In this document: piece after piece, positions 26,873 through 35,189 of the stretch | Numbering within the stretch: the first letter of the stretch is position 1 | Layout of the letters: each line of letters begins with the position of its first letter | DNA from: an uncultured Oscillospiraceae bacterium | GTDB lineage: Bacteria > Bacillota > Clostridia > Oscillospirales > Oscillospiraceae | NCBI GenBank assembly: GCA_934670025.1 | Contig: CAKUOS010000003.1 | Location: 1 to 64,000, forward strand | DNA length: 64,000 bases | Direction of reading: 5' to 3' | Notes under the pieces: generated by a model | Seen by the model: only the letters and a program-made list of their open reading frames with translations | Database searches by the model: none | What the model was told of the DNA's origin: nothing | Program-made: the position numbers and the translations under genes

Positions 26873-27495
26873 AGGGAAAACTGTTTGCCGTGTCCGGGCC
26901 GTCCGGAGTCGGAAAAAATACGGTTTTGAACCGCGTGATGCAGCTGCGCGAAAACGTACAGTATTCCGTGTCGGCCACGTCGCGCGCCATGCGTCCCGGC
27001 GAGATCGACGGGAAGAGCTATTACTTCGTCACGCGCGAGGCGTTTGAGAAAATGATCGCCGGCGGCGAGCTGCTCGAACACGCCGAGTATGTCGGCAATT
27101 ACTACGGCACGCCCGTAAAACCCATTCGTGCGGCCATGGACGCCGGGATCGACGTCGTCATGGACGTCGACGTGGTCGGCGCGCTGAACATCAAAGAACG
27201 CCTGCCCGAGACGGTGCTCGTCTTCCTGACCGCGCCGTCGATGCAGGAGATCCGCCGGAGGCTGCAAAGCCGCGGCGATGTCGACCCGCAGGCGCTTGAA
27301 GGGCGCATGGAGCGGGCAAAATGGGAATGTGAACAGGCGGAGCGATACGAGTATCTGGTCGTCAATGATACGGTCGAGCACGCCGCGGCGGAGCTCAACG
27401 CGATCATGACCGCCGAAAAATGCAGAATGATGGATCGCATCCATTGTATAAAGGAGGAACTTTCATGCTTTACCCCGCAATGTCGGAATTACTGA
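26869..27495 (+). CDS. gmk: Guanylate kinase
   Basis: A 208-aa guanylate kinase that phosphorylates GMP to GDP. The P-loop is GPSGVGKNT, the GMP-binding segment is [22 protein letters not shown], and [11 protein letters not shown] follows. The last 10 codons overlap rpoZ by 31 bases, and the C-terminal tail ([16 protein letters not shown]) is encoded in the rpoZ ribosome binding region. Core metabolic gene within the operon. Confidence 0.95.
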   Translation: MKGKLFAVSGPSGVGKNTVLNRVMQLRENVQYSVSATSRAMRPGEIDGKSYYFVTREAFEKMIAGGELLEHAEYVGNYYGTPVKPIRAAMDAGIDVVMDVDVVGALNIKERLPETVLVFLTAPSMQEIRRRLQSRGDVDPQALEGRMERAKWECEQAERYEYLVVNDTVEHAAAELNAIMTAEKCRMMDRIHCIKEELSCFTPQCRNY

Positions 27496-27671
27496 AGAAC
27501 GTCGACAGCCGTTACCTGCTCGTCAATGTCGTGGCGCATCGCGCGCGGCAGCTGTCCATCGAGTCGGAGCTGACGCATGAGCCGCTGGAGGAGAAGCCCG
27601 TGACGCTCGCCATCCGCGAGGTCGCCGACGGCAAGCTCCGCGCCGAGCTCGACGAGAAATACAAGCACTGA
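27465..27671 (+). CDS. rpoZ: RNA polymerase omega subunit
   Basis: A 68-aa omega subunit, which helps fold beta-prime and assemble RNA polymerase. The pattern [29 protein letters not shown] is typical. AAAGGAGG lies 8 bases before ATG 27465, inside the 3' end of gmk. Confidence 0.93.
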   Translation: MLYPAMSELLKNVDSRYLLVNVVAHRARQLSIESELTHEPLEEKPVTLAIREVADGKLRAELDEKYKH

Positions 27672-27689
27672 GCCGTGAAGCAGGGCCAA

Positions 27690-28055
27690 GGCCCTCGTGA
27701 CCCAAAACGCAAGCCCGGCTTGCGTTTTGGTTTTTGGAGCAAAAACTCCTTTCCAGACCGCAAACGCTTCGCTGGTTTGCATTCTGGGTTTTGGAAAACC
27801 TTCCGGGAAGGTGTAGGGGCCGATGCCAACATCGGCCCGCCCGACCTCTCCGCCTCGCTTTGCTCGGCACCTCCCCTTCGCAAGGGGAGGCTCTGGACTG
27901 CGCAAAACCCAAGGCTCCCCTTCGCAAGGGGCCGATTCCCCCTGTCAGGGGGAAATGTCCCGCAGGGACAAAGGGGGTAGGGATGCTGGCGCGAAGCGCC
28001 TGAGAGGTCGAAACCTGACCGGGCCGATGTGGGCATCGGCCCCTACACCACGCAC
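27690..28055. repeat. Repeat-filled gap between rpoZ and priA
   Basis: Inverted repeats AAAACGCAAGC...GCTTGCGTTTT (27703-27731) and CAGACCGCAAACG (27751-), a GGCCGATGCCAACATCGGCCC unit, two AAGGGGAG modules including the long form with TGTCCCGCAGGGACAAAGGG, and a GGCCGATGTGGGCATCGGCC unit. The neighbouring genes keep their conserved order on both sides, so the repeats appear inserted within an operon. Confidence 0.85.
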
Positions 28056-28163
28056 GGGAAAAGATATGGCCGTCGGAGACACATCGGAAACGATCCCGAC
28101 GAAACAAGCCGCAGCAGACGGCGTAAAACGCATGACCGCGTACAAAAAGGAGGGACTTGCCGG

Positions 28164-30617
28164 GTGATCGTACAGCTCGCGGTTGCGGCCGCGGTATTTT
28201 CCATCGACAAGCCCTATTCCTACCGCGTACCGGAGGGGCTGACGCTCCGGGCCGGTGTGCGCGTGCTCGTGCCGTTCGGCCGCGGCAACCGCCGCTCCGA
28301 AGCCATCGTTTTATCGGTATGCGCGGGCGACGAGACGGGGCTCAAGGCCGTCGAGCAGGCGCTCGACGAGACGCCGATCGTCACGCACGGCCAGTTGCAG
28401 CTTGCGGCGTTTATCAAAGAGCGCTGCTTCTGCACGTTTTACGAGGCCGTCAAGGCCATCGTTCCCGCGGGCTTCTGGTTCACAAGCGGCCGGACGCTCG
28501 CGCTTGCGCCGCAGGCGCAGGACAAGCTCCCGCCCGGCCTTGCCGGGTCCGACGCCGCGCACCTTGCGCAGCTGCTGACCGATCTTGGCGGCAGCGCCCC
28601 GGAGAAGACGCTCCGGGCGCAGTTTGAGAGCGCAGCCGCGTTCGAAGCGGCCGTCTGCGCGCTGCAAAAACGCAGACTTCTGCGCACAGACGCATCCTTT
28701 TCATCCAGAAACAGCGAAAAAACCGTAAAAATCGCGTCGCTTGCCGTCAGTGCGGAGGACGCCGCGCAGTATGCCGCGAAAAAGCGCCGCGCCGCGCCGC
28801 TGCAAACGGCAGTGTTGGAGCTGCTGCTGTCCATCGGCGCAGGCCCGTGCCGCGAGCTGTGCGAGCTGACCGGCGCGAGTATGCAGACCGTGAACCGGCT
28901 GCAAAAGCTCGGCCTCATCGCCATCACGGAGCAGCCGCTGCTGCGCGCGCCGAAGCGCCCGGCGGCCGCCCCTGCGGGGCCGCTGCGGCTGACGGACGAA
29001 CAGCAGACCGCGTTTGACGGCCTGCTGGCGCGGATGCACGCGGAAAAGCCCGGCGCGGCGCTTTTATACGGCGTGACGGGCAGCGGCAAAACGTCCGTCT
29101 ATCTCGCGCTCATCCGCCGCGCGCTGGACGAGGGAAAGAGCGCCATGCTCCTTGTACCGGAGATCGCGCTTACGCCGCAGCTGCTCGGCAAGCTGACCGC
29201 GCACTTCGGCGCGCTTGTCGCCGTGCTGCATTCGAGCCTCCGCGTTTCCGAGCGCTGCGACGAATGGCGGCGCATCGCGCGCGGCGATGCGCGCGTCGTC
29301 GTCGGGACACGCTCGGCGGTCTTCGCGCCGCTGCAAAATCCCGGCCTTCTGATCCTCGACGAGGAGCAGGAGCATACCTATAAATCTGAAAACGCCCCGC
29401 GCTATCACGCGCGGGAGATCGCGCTCTGGCGCGGCGCAAAGGAGGGCGCGCTGGTGCTGTTCGGCTCGGCGACGCCGTCCATCGAGACGATGTACCGCGC
29501 GAAAACGGGCGTTTACGGCCTGTATACGCTGAAAAACCGGTATAACGGCATGGCGCTCCCGGACGCGCGCGTCATCGATATGAAGCAGGAGCTGCGCGCG
29601 GGCAACGATCTCGACCTCAGCCGCGATCTCGAAGAGGGCGTGCGCGACGCGATCCTGGCCGGAAAGCAGTCGATCCTGTTTTTAAACCGCCGCGGCAACA
29701 GCCGCTTTCTTGTCTGCATGGACTGCGGCGACGTGCCGCAGTGCCCGCGGTGCAGCGTCCACCTGACGTATCACTCGTCCGGGCGGCGTCTGATGTGCCA
29801 CTACTGCGGCTATGCCGAGCCTGCGCACGCGCGCTGCAAAAAATGCGGCGGCGCGATGAAGGCCGTCGGCAGCGGCACGCAGAAGGTCGAGCAGGAGCTG
29901 AAGGCGCTGTTCCCGGACACGCCGGTTCTGCGCATGGACGCCGATACCGTCGCGGCCGAGGGCGGCAGCCACGAGGCGCTGCTGCAAAAATTCCAGCGCG
30001 AGCAGATCCCCATCCTGCTCGGCACGCAGATGGTCGCCAAGGGGCTGGATTTCCCGTCGGTGACGCTCGTGGGCGTGCTGGACGCGGATATGAGCCTGTA
30101 TGTCGACAATTTCCGCGCCGCGGAGACGACGTTTTCCCTTATCACGCAGGTCGTCGGCCGTTCGGGCCGCGGACAGGACGCGGGCACGGCCATGATCCAG
30201 ACCATGACGCCCGACCATCCCGTCATCCGCCTTGCCGCGGAGCAGGATTACGACAGCTTTTACGAGCTGGAGCTGCAAATGCGCAGCCTGCGCAGCTGTC
30301 CGCCGTTTTCGGATCTGTTTACGATCACCGTCGCGGGACTCGAAGAGGCGGGACTTGTGCAGTCCGCCGTCCGTCTGCGCGACGCGCTGGCGGCAAATCT
30401 GCGCTGCGCGCCGTATGACGCGCAGCCGGCGCAGCTGCTCGGGCCTGCGCCCGCGAGCGTGGCGCGCGTCAATTATTCCTACCGCTACCAGCTCACGCTG
30501 GTCACAAAAAATACTGCGCCGGTGCGGCGTCTGCTCGCGTATCTGCTGGCCGAATTTGCAAAGGACCGGCAGAACCGCGGCGTGACGGCCTGGATCGACG
30601 TCAATCCGTATAACTAA
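28164..30617 (+). CDS. priA: Primosomal replication restart helicase PriA
   Basis: An 817-aa PriA that recognises stalled forks and loads the replicative helicase. The N-terminal 3'-DNA-binding domain (KPYSYRVPEGLTLRAGVRVLVPFG) is followed by Walker A GVTGSGKTSVYL near residue 300, the DEEH-type box LILDEEQEH, and the zinc-binding cysteines CMDCGDVPQCPRC, CHYCG and CKKCGG. I chose GTG 28164 because AAGGAGGG lies 9 bases upstream; frames reaching further upstream run into repeat DNA. Operon neighbours are as in other Firmicutes. Confidence 0.95.
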   Translation: MIVQLAVAAAVFSIDKPYSYRVPEGLTLRAGVRVLVPFGRGNRRSEAIVLSVCAGDETGLKAVEQALDETPIVTHGQLQLAAFIKERCFCTFYEAVKAIVPAGFWFTSGRTLALAPQAQDKLPPGLAGSDAAHLAQLLTDLGGSAPEKTLRAQFESAAAFEAAVCALQKRRLLRTDASFSSRNSEKTVKIASLAVSAEDAAQYAAKKRRAAPLQTAVLELLLSIGAGPCRELCELTGASMQTVNRLQKLGLIAITEQPLLRAPKRPAAAPAGPLRLTDEQQTAFDGLLARMHAEKPGAALLYGVTGSGKTSVYLALIRRALDEGKSAMLLVPEIALTPQLLGKLTAHFGALVAVLHSSLRVSERCDEWRRIARGDARVVVGTRSAVFAPLQNPGLLILDEEQEHTYKSENAPRYHAREIALWRGAKEGALVLFGSATPSIETMYRAKTGVYGLYTLKNRYNGMALPDARVIDMKQELRAGNDLDLSRDLEEGVRDAILAGKQSILFLNRRGNSRFLVCMDCGDVPQCPRCSVHLTYHSSGRRLMCHYCGYAEPAHARCKKCGGAMKAVGSGTQKVEQELKALFPDTPVLRMDADTVAAEGGSHEALLQKFQREQIPILLGTQMVAKGLDFPSVTLVGVLDADMSLYVDNFRAAETTFSLITQVVGRSGRGQDAGTAMIQTMTPDHPVIRLAAEQDYDSFYELELQMRSLRSCPPFSDLFTITVAGLEEAGLVQSAVRLRDALAANLRCAPYDAQPAQLLGPAPASVARVNYSYRYQLTLVTKNTAPVRRLLAYLLAEFAKDRQNRGVTAWIDVNPYN

Positions 30618-30628
30618 GGAGAAATACT

Positions 30629-31138
30629 ATGGCACTGAGAAAGATCGTTACCGTCGGCGACCCGGCGCTGACCAAGGTCTGCCGCCCGGTCACAAAGTTT
30701 GACAATAAGCTCGCCGTCCTCATCGAGGACATGATCGAGACGATGCACAACGCCAACGGCGTCGGTCTTGCCGCGCCGCAGGTCGGCATTCTGCGCCGCG
30801 TCGTCGTGGTCGACACCGGCGAGGAGGACGTCGAGCTCGTGAACCCGGAGGTCGTCTCCGTCAGCGACGAGACGCAGACCGGGCTTGAGGGCTGTTTGAG
30901 CCTGCCCGGCCAGTACGGCATCGTCACGCGCCCCGCGCGCGTCACCGTCCGCGCGCAGGACCGCACCGGCGAGTGGTATGAATACGACGGCGAAGAGATC
31001 GTCGCGCGCTGCTTTTTGCACGAGATCGACCATCTCGACGGTCATATGTACACCGAGATCGCCGAGAAGATGCTCACGCCCGAGGAGCTTGACGCGCTGA
31101 TGCAGCAGGAGCAGGACGAAGCGGAGGACGGCGAATGA
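30629..31138 (+). CDS. def: Peptide deformylase
   Basis: A 169-aa metallohydrolase that removes the formyl group from nascent proteins. All three motifs are present: GVGLAAPQVG, EGCLSLPG and HEIDHLDG, giving the Cys and two His metal ligands and the catalytic Glu. AAGGAG lies 8 bases upstream. It overlaps fmt in ATGA, the standard def-fmt pair. Confidence 0.97.
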   Translation: MALRKIVTVGDPALTKVCRPVTKFDNKLAVLIEDMIETMHNANGVGLAAPQVGILRRVVVVDTGEEDVELVNPEVVSVSDETQTGLEGCLSLPGQYGIVTRPARVTVRAQDRTGEWYEYDGEEIVARCFLHEIDHLDGHMYTEIAEKMLTPEELDALMQQEQDEAEDGE

Positions 31139-32052
31139 GACTCGTGTTCATGGGCACGCCGGCGTTTGCGAAGACGTGCCTGCAAACGCTCGTGGAGGAA
31201 AAATTCGACGTTGTCGGCGTCTATACGAAGGTCGATACGCCGAAAAACCGCGGCATGAAGATGATCCCGTCGCCGGTGAAGGAATACGCGCTGTCGGCGG
31301 GGCTGCCGGTCTTTCAGCCGCAGTCGTTCCGCGACGAGGAAACACTCCGGCAGCTGCGCGCGCTGCGGCCCGATCTGCTGGTCGTCGTGGCCTACGGCAA
31401 GATCCTGCCGCAGGCGGCGCTCGACATCGCGCCATACGGCGCGATCAATATGCACGGCAGCATCCTGCCGCAGCTGCGCGGCTCCGCGCCGGTGCAGCGC
31501 TCGATCCTGAACCACTGCGGCGAGGCGGGCGTCACGGCGATGTATCTGTCCGCCGGGATGGACGAGGGCGATATCATCGAGATCCGTAAAACGCCCATCG
31601 AGCCGCTGGAGACGTCGGACGAGCTGATGGCGCGCCTGGCGGATATTGCCGCGCCGCTGTGCGTCGATACTGTCCGCGCGATCGAGGCCGGTACGGCGCA
31701 GAGAACGCCGCAGGACAACGAGAAGGCGACGTATGCGCCCATGCTCTCGAAGGACGAGAGCCCCATCGACTGGACGCAGTCCGCAAGGGATATCGCCGAC
31801 CATGTGCGCGGCCTTGTGCCGTGGCCGGTGGCGACGGCATCGCTCGGCGGCACGGATTTCAAGATCTACCGTGTGGAATACACGGACGAAAAAACGGACA
31901 AAGCGCCCGGCACGCCCGTGGCGATGACGAAAAAGGGCCTGCTCGTTTCGTGCGGCGGCGGCGACGTGCTGCTCGTGCGCGAATTGCAGGCCGCGGGCGG
32001 CAAGCGCATGAACGCTGCCGATTATTTCCGGGGACATCCCATTACGATCTGA
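31135..32052 (+). CDS. fmt: Methionyl-tRNA formyltransferase
   Basis: A 305-aa enzyme that formylates initiator Met-tRNA using 10-formyl-THF. It has MRLVFMGTPAFA at the start, the folate-site motif MHGSILPQLRGSAPVQ near residue 105, and a C-terminal tRNA-binding domain. Coupled to def by a 4-base overlap. Confidence 0.97.
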   Translation: MRLVFMGTPAFAKTCLQTLVEEKFDVVGVYTKVDTPKNRGMKMIPSPVKEYALSAGLPVFQPQSFRDEETLRQLRALRPDLLVVVAYGKILPQAALDIAPYGAINMHGSILPQLRGSAPVQRSILNHCGEAGVTAMYLSAGMDEGDIIEIRKTPIEPLETSDELMARLADIAAPLCVDTVRAIEAGTAQRTPQDNEKATYAPMLSKDESPIDWTQSARDIADHVRGLVPWPVATASLGGTDFKIYRVEYTDEKTDKAPGTPVAMTKKGLLVSCGGGDVLLVRELQAAGGKRMNAADYFRGHPITI

Positions 32053-32064
32053 CGCGAGGTAGCT

Positions 32065-33372
32065 ATGAACGCAAGAACGACCGCGCTGTGCGCGCTTATC
32101 GCCATGCGGCGGCAGAACGCCTGGGCCGACGGTGCACTCAAAGAGTATACGGCCCGCGACCGGCTCGACCGGCGCGATGCGGCCTTTGCCGCGCGGCTTC
32201 TGTACGGCGTGGTGCAGAACCGGATGCTGCTGGACTTTTATCTTGCGCAGCGCGTCGCGTGCGGCCTTGGAAAGCTCCAGCCGGTCGTGCTGGATATCCT
32301 GCGCCTCGGCGCGTATCAGATCCTGTTTCTGGACAAGGTGCCCGCCTCCGCGGCGGTCAACGAAGCCGTCGAGCAGACGAAGACGTATGCCAACAAACGC
32401 GCAGCCGGGCTGGTGAACGGCACGCTGCGCGCGCTCGCGCGGGAAAAGGACGCGCTTGTGAAGCCCACGGACCTTGCAGCGCAGTATTCCCACCCGCAGC
32501 CGCTCATCGACTGCCTGCGCGGGAGCCTTTCGGACGAAGACCTGGAAGCGTTTTTGCGCGCCGACAACGAGATCGCAAAGACCGCGCTGCAATATAACCC
32601 GCTGAAAACAACGCCCGCGGCCGTAGAGGCTGCGCTGGTGCAGGACGGGATCGCGTTCGAGCGCCATCCGTGGCTAAGCGGCTGCTGGCTGGTGTCCGGG
32701 ACGGGCAATCTGGAGCGGCAGCCCCTGTTTCAGGACGGCTGCGTCTACGTGCAGGATCCGGCCGCAAAGCTGACGGCGCTCGTTGCCGGCGCGCAGCCCG
32801 GGATGCGCGTGCTGGATGTGTGCGCCGCGCCGGGCGGCAAGAGCTTTGCCGCCGCGATGCAGATGCAGAACGAAGGCAGCGTCCTCTCGTGCGATCTGCA
32901 CGCGCACAAGATCGCGCTCATCGAAAAAAACGCCGCGCGGCTGGGCATCTCCATCCTGCGCGCCGAACAGCGCGACGCTTCGCAGTTCGAACCCGCGTTT
33001 GCGGGCGCGTTCGATCTCGTCATCGCCGATGTGCCATGCTCCGGGCTCGGTGTCATCCGCAAAAAGCCCGACATCCGCTATAAGCCGCTTACGGAGCTTG
33101 CGCGGCTGCCGTCCGTGCAGGCGGCGATTTTGCGCAACGTGAGCCGCTACGTCCGGCCCGGCGGCGTGCTGCTCTACAGCACGTGTACCGTCCGGAAAGA
33201 AGAAAACGAGGACGTGATCGTGCCGTTTTTGCAGGAAAACGCATCGTTTTCGCCCGAACCGTTCGCGGTCCCGGACGGACTCGATCTGCCGAACGAAGGC
33301 TATGCCACGCTCCTGCCGCATAAGCACGCGGCAGACGGGTTTTTCATCTGTAAACTGAGGAGATCGACATGA
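32065..33372 (+). CDS. rsmB: 16S rRNA m5C967 methyltransferase RsmB
   Basis: A 435-aa protein with an N-terminal NusB-like RNA-binding domain (residues 1-135) and a C-terminal SAM methyltransferase. Motif I is VLDVCAAPGGKSFAAA, the catalytic cysteines are in DVPCSGLGVIRKKPD and YSTCTVRKEENE. GAGGT lies 5 bases upstream. It overlaps rlmN by 4 bases. Confidence 0.95.
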   Translation: MNARTTALCALIAMRRQNAWADGALKEYTARDRLDRRDAAFAARLLYGVVQNRMLLDFYLAQRVACGLGKLQPVVLDILRLGAYQILFLDKVPASAAVNEAVEQTKTYANKRAAGLVNGTLRALAREKDALVKPTDLAAQYSHPQPLIDCLRGSLSDEDLEAFLRADNEIAKTALQYNPLKTTPAAVEAALVQDGIAFERHPWLSGCWLVSGTGNLERQPLFQDGCVYVQDPAAKLTALVAGAQPGMRVLDVCAAPGGKSFAAAMQMQNEGSVLSCDLHAHKIALIEKNAARLGISILRAEQRDASQFEPAFAGAFDLVIADVPCSGLGVIRKKPDIRYKPLTELARLPSVQAAILRNVSRYVRPGGVLLYSTCTVRKEENEDVIVPFLQENASFSPEPFAVPDGLDLPNEGYATLLPHKHAADGFFICKLRRST

Positions 33373-34397
33373 AACAGGACCTCAAATCCATGACGCTTGC
33401 CGAAATGCAGGATGCATTTGCGTCGCTCGGCGAGCCGAAATTCCGCGCCAAACAGGTCTTTACGTGGCTGCATCGCGGCGTGACGCGCTTTGACGACATG
33501 ACGAACCTCTCCAAGCCGCTGCGCGAGAAGCTGGACGGCCTGTATTTCATCACCGCGCCCGTTGTCGCACGCAAGCAGATCTCAAAGCTCGACGGCACGA
33601 TCAAATACCTCTGGAAACTTTCCGACGGCAACTGCGTCGAGTCCGTCGTCATGCAGTACCACCACGGCAACACCGTCTGCATCTCCTCCGAGGTCGGCTG
33701 CCCGATGGGCTGCAAATTCTGCGCGTCGACGATCGGCGGCCTTGTCCGCAGACTGGAGCCTGCGGAGCTGCTCGATCAGGTGCTCTTTTCGCAGCTCGAT
33801 TCCGGGCTGCCCATCTCCAACATCGTGCTGATGGGCATCGGCGAGCCGCTCGATAATTTCGACAATGTCATGCGCTTTCTGGAGCTGGTCAACAGCCCCG
33901 ACGGCCTGAACATCGGGATGCGCCACATCAGCCTGTCCACCTGCGGTCTTGTCGACAGGATCGAAAAGCTCGCGGAAAAGAATTTGCAGCTGACGCTCTC
34001 GGTGTCGCTGCACGCGCCGGACGATGAATCGCGCAGCAGGATCATGCCCGTCAACCGCCGCTGGCCGGTCGATACGCTGCTGGCTGCGTGCCGCGATTAT
34101 TTTGCGAAGACGGGCCGGCGCATTTCCTTTGAATATACCATGATAAGCGGCGTGAGCGACAGCCCGGAGCAGGCTGAGCTGCTGGCGAAGAAGCTGGCCG
34201 GGATGGGCGTGCACGTCAACATGATCCCACTCAACAATGTGACCGAGAGCGGCCTGCATACCTCCTCGCCGCAGGCCATCCGCCGCTTCCAGAGCATTCT
34301 GGAGGAAAACGGCATCACCGCGACGCTCCGCCGCACGCTCGGCAGCGATATCGACGCTTCGTGCGGCCAGCTGCGGCGCAAATACGAATCGAACTAA
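33369..34397 (+). CDS. rlmN: Dual-specificity RNA methyltransferase RlmN
   Basis: A 342-aa radical SAM enzyme that methylates A2503 of 23S rRNA and A37 of some tRNAs. The cluster motif GCPMGCKFCAS gives the CxxxCxxC ligands, and the catalytic cysteine pair includes the cysteine near the end (DASCGQLRRKYE). GAGGAG lies 7 bases upstream of the start. It continues the operon. Confidence 0.96.
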   Translation: MKQDLKSMTLAEMQDAFASLGEPKFRAKQVFTWLHRGVTRFDDMTNLSKPLREKLDGLYFITAPVVARKQISKLDGTIKYLWKLSDGNCVESVVMQYHHGNTVCISSEVGCPMGCKFCASTIGGLVRRLEPAELLDQVLFSQLDSGLPISNIVLMGIGEPLDNFDNVMRFLELVNSPDGLNIGMRHISLSTCGLVDRIEKLAEKNLQLTLSVSLHAPDDESRSRIMPVNRRWPVDTLLAACRDYFAKTGRRISFEYTMISGVSDSPEQAELLAKKLAGMGVHVNMIPLNNVTESGLHTSSPQAIRRFQSILEENGITATLRRTLGSDIDASCGQLRRKYESN

Positions 34398-34409
34398 GGA
34401 GGCGCAGCC

Positions 34410-35141
34410 ATGCAGACATGGGGACTGACAGACCCGGGCAATATCCGGCAGCAGAACCAGGATTCCTACGCGATCGTACCCTTCGGCCGCGACCGCGCGC
34501 TCATGATCGTCTGCGACGGCATGGGCGGCGCGAAGTCCGGAAATGTGGCCAGCGCCCTTGCCGTGGAGGTCTTCACCGGCGAGGTCCGCCGCACGCAGAA
34601 GGCAAACATGACCCCGGAAAAGGCCGGCGCGATGCTCCGCAGCGCGCTGGAGCTCGCCAATGCGGCGGTCTATGAGCAGTCGCAGCTGAGCGAGGATTTT
34701 CACGGCATGGGCACGACGCTCGTCGCCGCCTGGCTCAGCCGCGATCTTGCCGTCATCATCAACGTCGGCGACAGCCGTGCCTATCACTTCACGACCGGGG
34801 ACGTGCATCTTGTCACGCGCGACCACTCCATGGTGGCCTACATGGTCGAGCGCGGCGAGCTGACGCAGGAGCAGGCCAAGCTCCACCCCGGCAAAAACGT
34901 CATCACCCGCGCCGTCGGCACCGAACCGGACGTGGAGGGCGACGTGTACATCTGCAAGCTGCGCAGGGACGAGTGCATCCTGCTTTGCTCCGACGGGCTT
35001 TCCAACGAGATGGCCGATCAGGAGATGCTGTTCGAGGTCGTACACGGCCTCAACAAGAGCGATTGCTGCCAGCGACTGCTGCACATCGCAAAAAAACGCG
35101 GCGCACCGGACAATGTGACCGTTGCGCTGGCAGTCCTCTGA
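34410..35141 (+). CDS. prpC: PP2C-type Ser/Thr protein phosphatase
   Basis: A 243-aa metal-dependent phosphatase. Motifs are GNIRQQNQDSY, VCDGMGGAKSGNVAS, NVGDSRAYHF, TRDHSM, and CSDGLSNEM near the end, together giving the two-metal aspartates. It reverses phosphorylation by the PASTA kinase encoded next. AAGGAGG lies 7 bases upstream. Confidence 0.95.
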   Translation: MQTWGLTDPGNIRQQNQDSYAIVPFGRDRALMIVCDGMGGAKSGNVASALAVEVFTGEVRRTQKANMTPEKAGAMLRSALELANAAVYEQSQLSEDFHGMGTTLVAAWLSRDLAVIINVGDSRAYHFTTGDVHLVTRDHSMVAYMVERGELTQEQAKLHPGKNVITRAVGTEPDVEGDVYICKLRRDECILLCSDGLSNEMADQEMLFEVVHGLNKSDCCQRLLHIAKKRGAPDNVTVALAVL

Positions 35142-35189
35142 CGGAGGCCGCACCCGTATGAACGATTCTGCAAAAAAGGAGCGAACCTG

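Noticed and set aside
28066-28167. Short frame of 33 codons just before priA, ending in GTGA overlap
   Set aside because: Its first codons are part of a dispersed repeat (also at 46.4 kb) and it lacks a ribosome binding site; the AAGGAGG inside it belongs to priA.
31042-32667. 541-codon minus-strand open frame
   Set aside because: Antisense shadow of fmt and rsmB, a common effect of GC-rich codon bias; no ribosome binding site or family resemblance.
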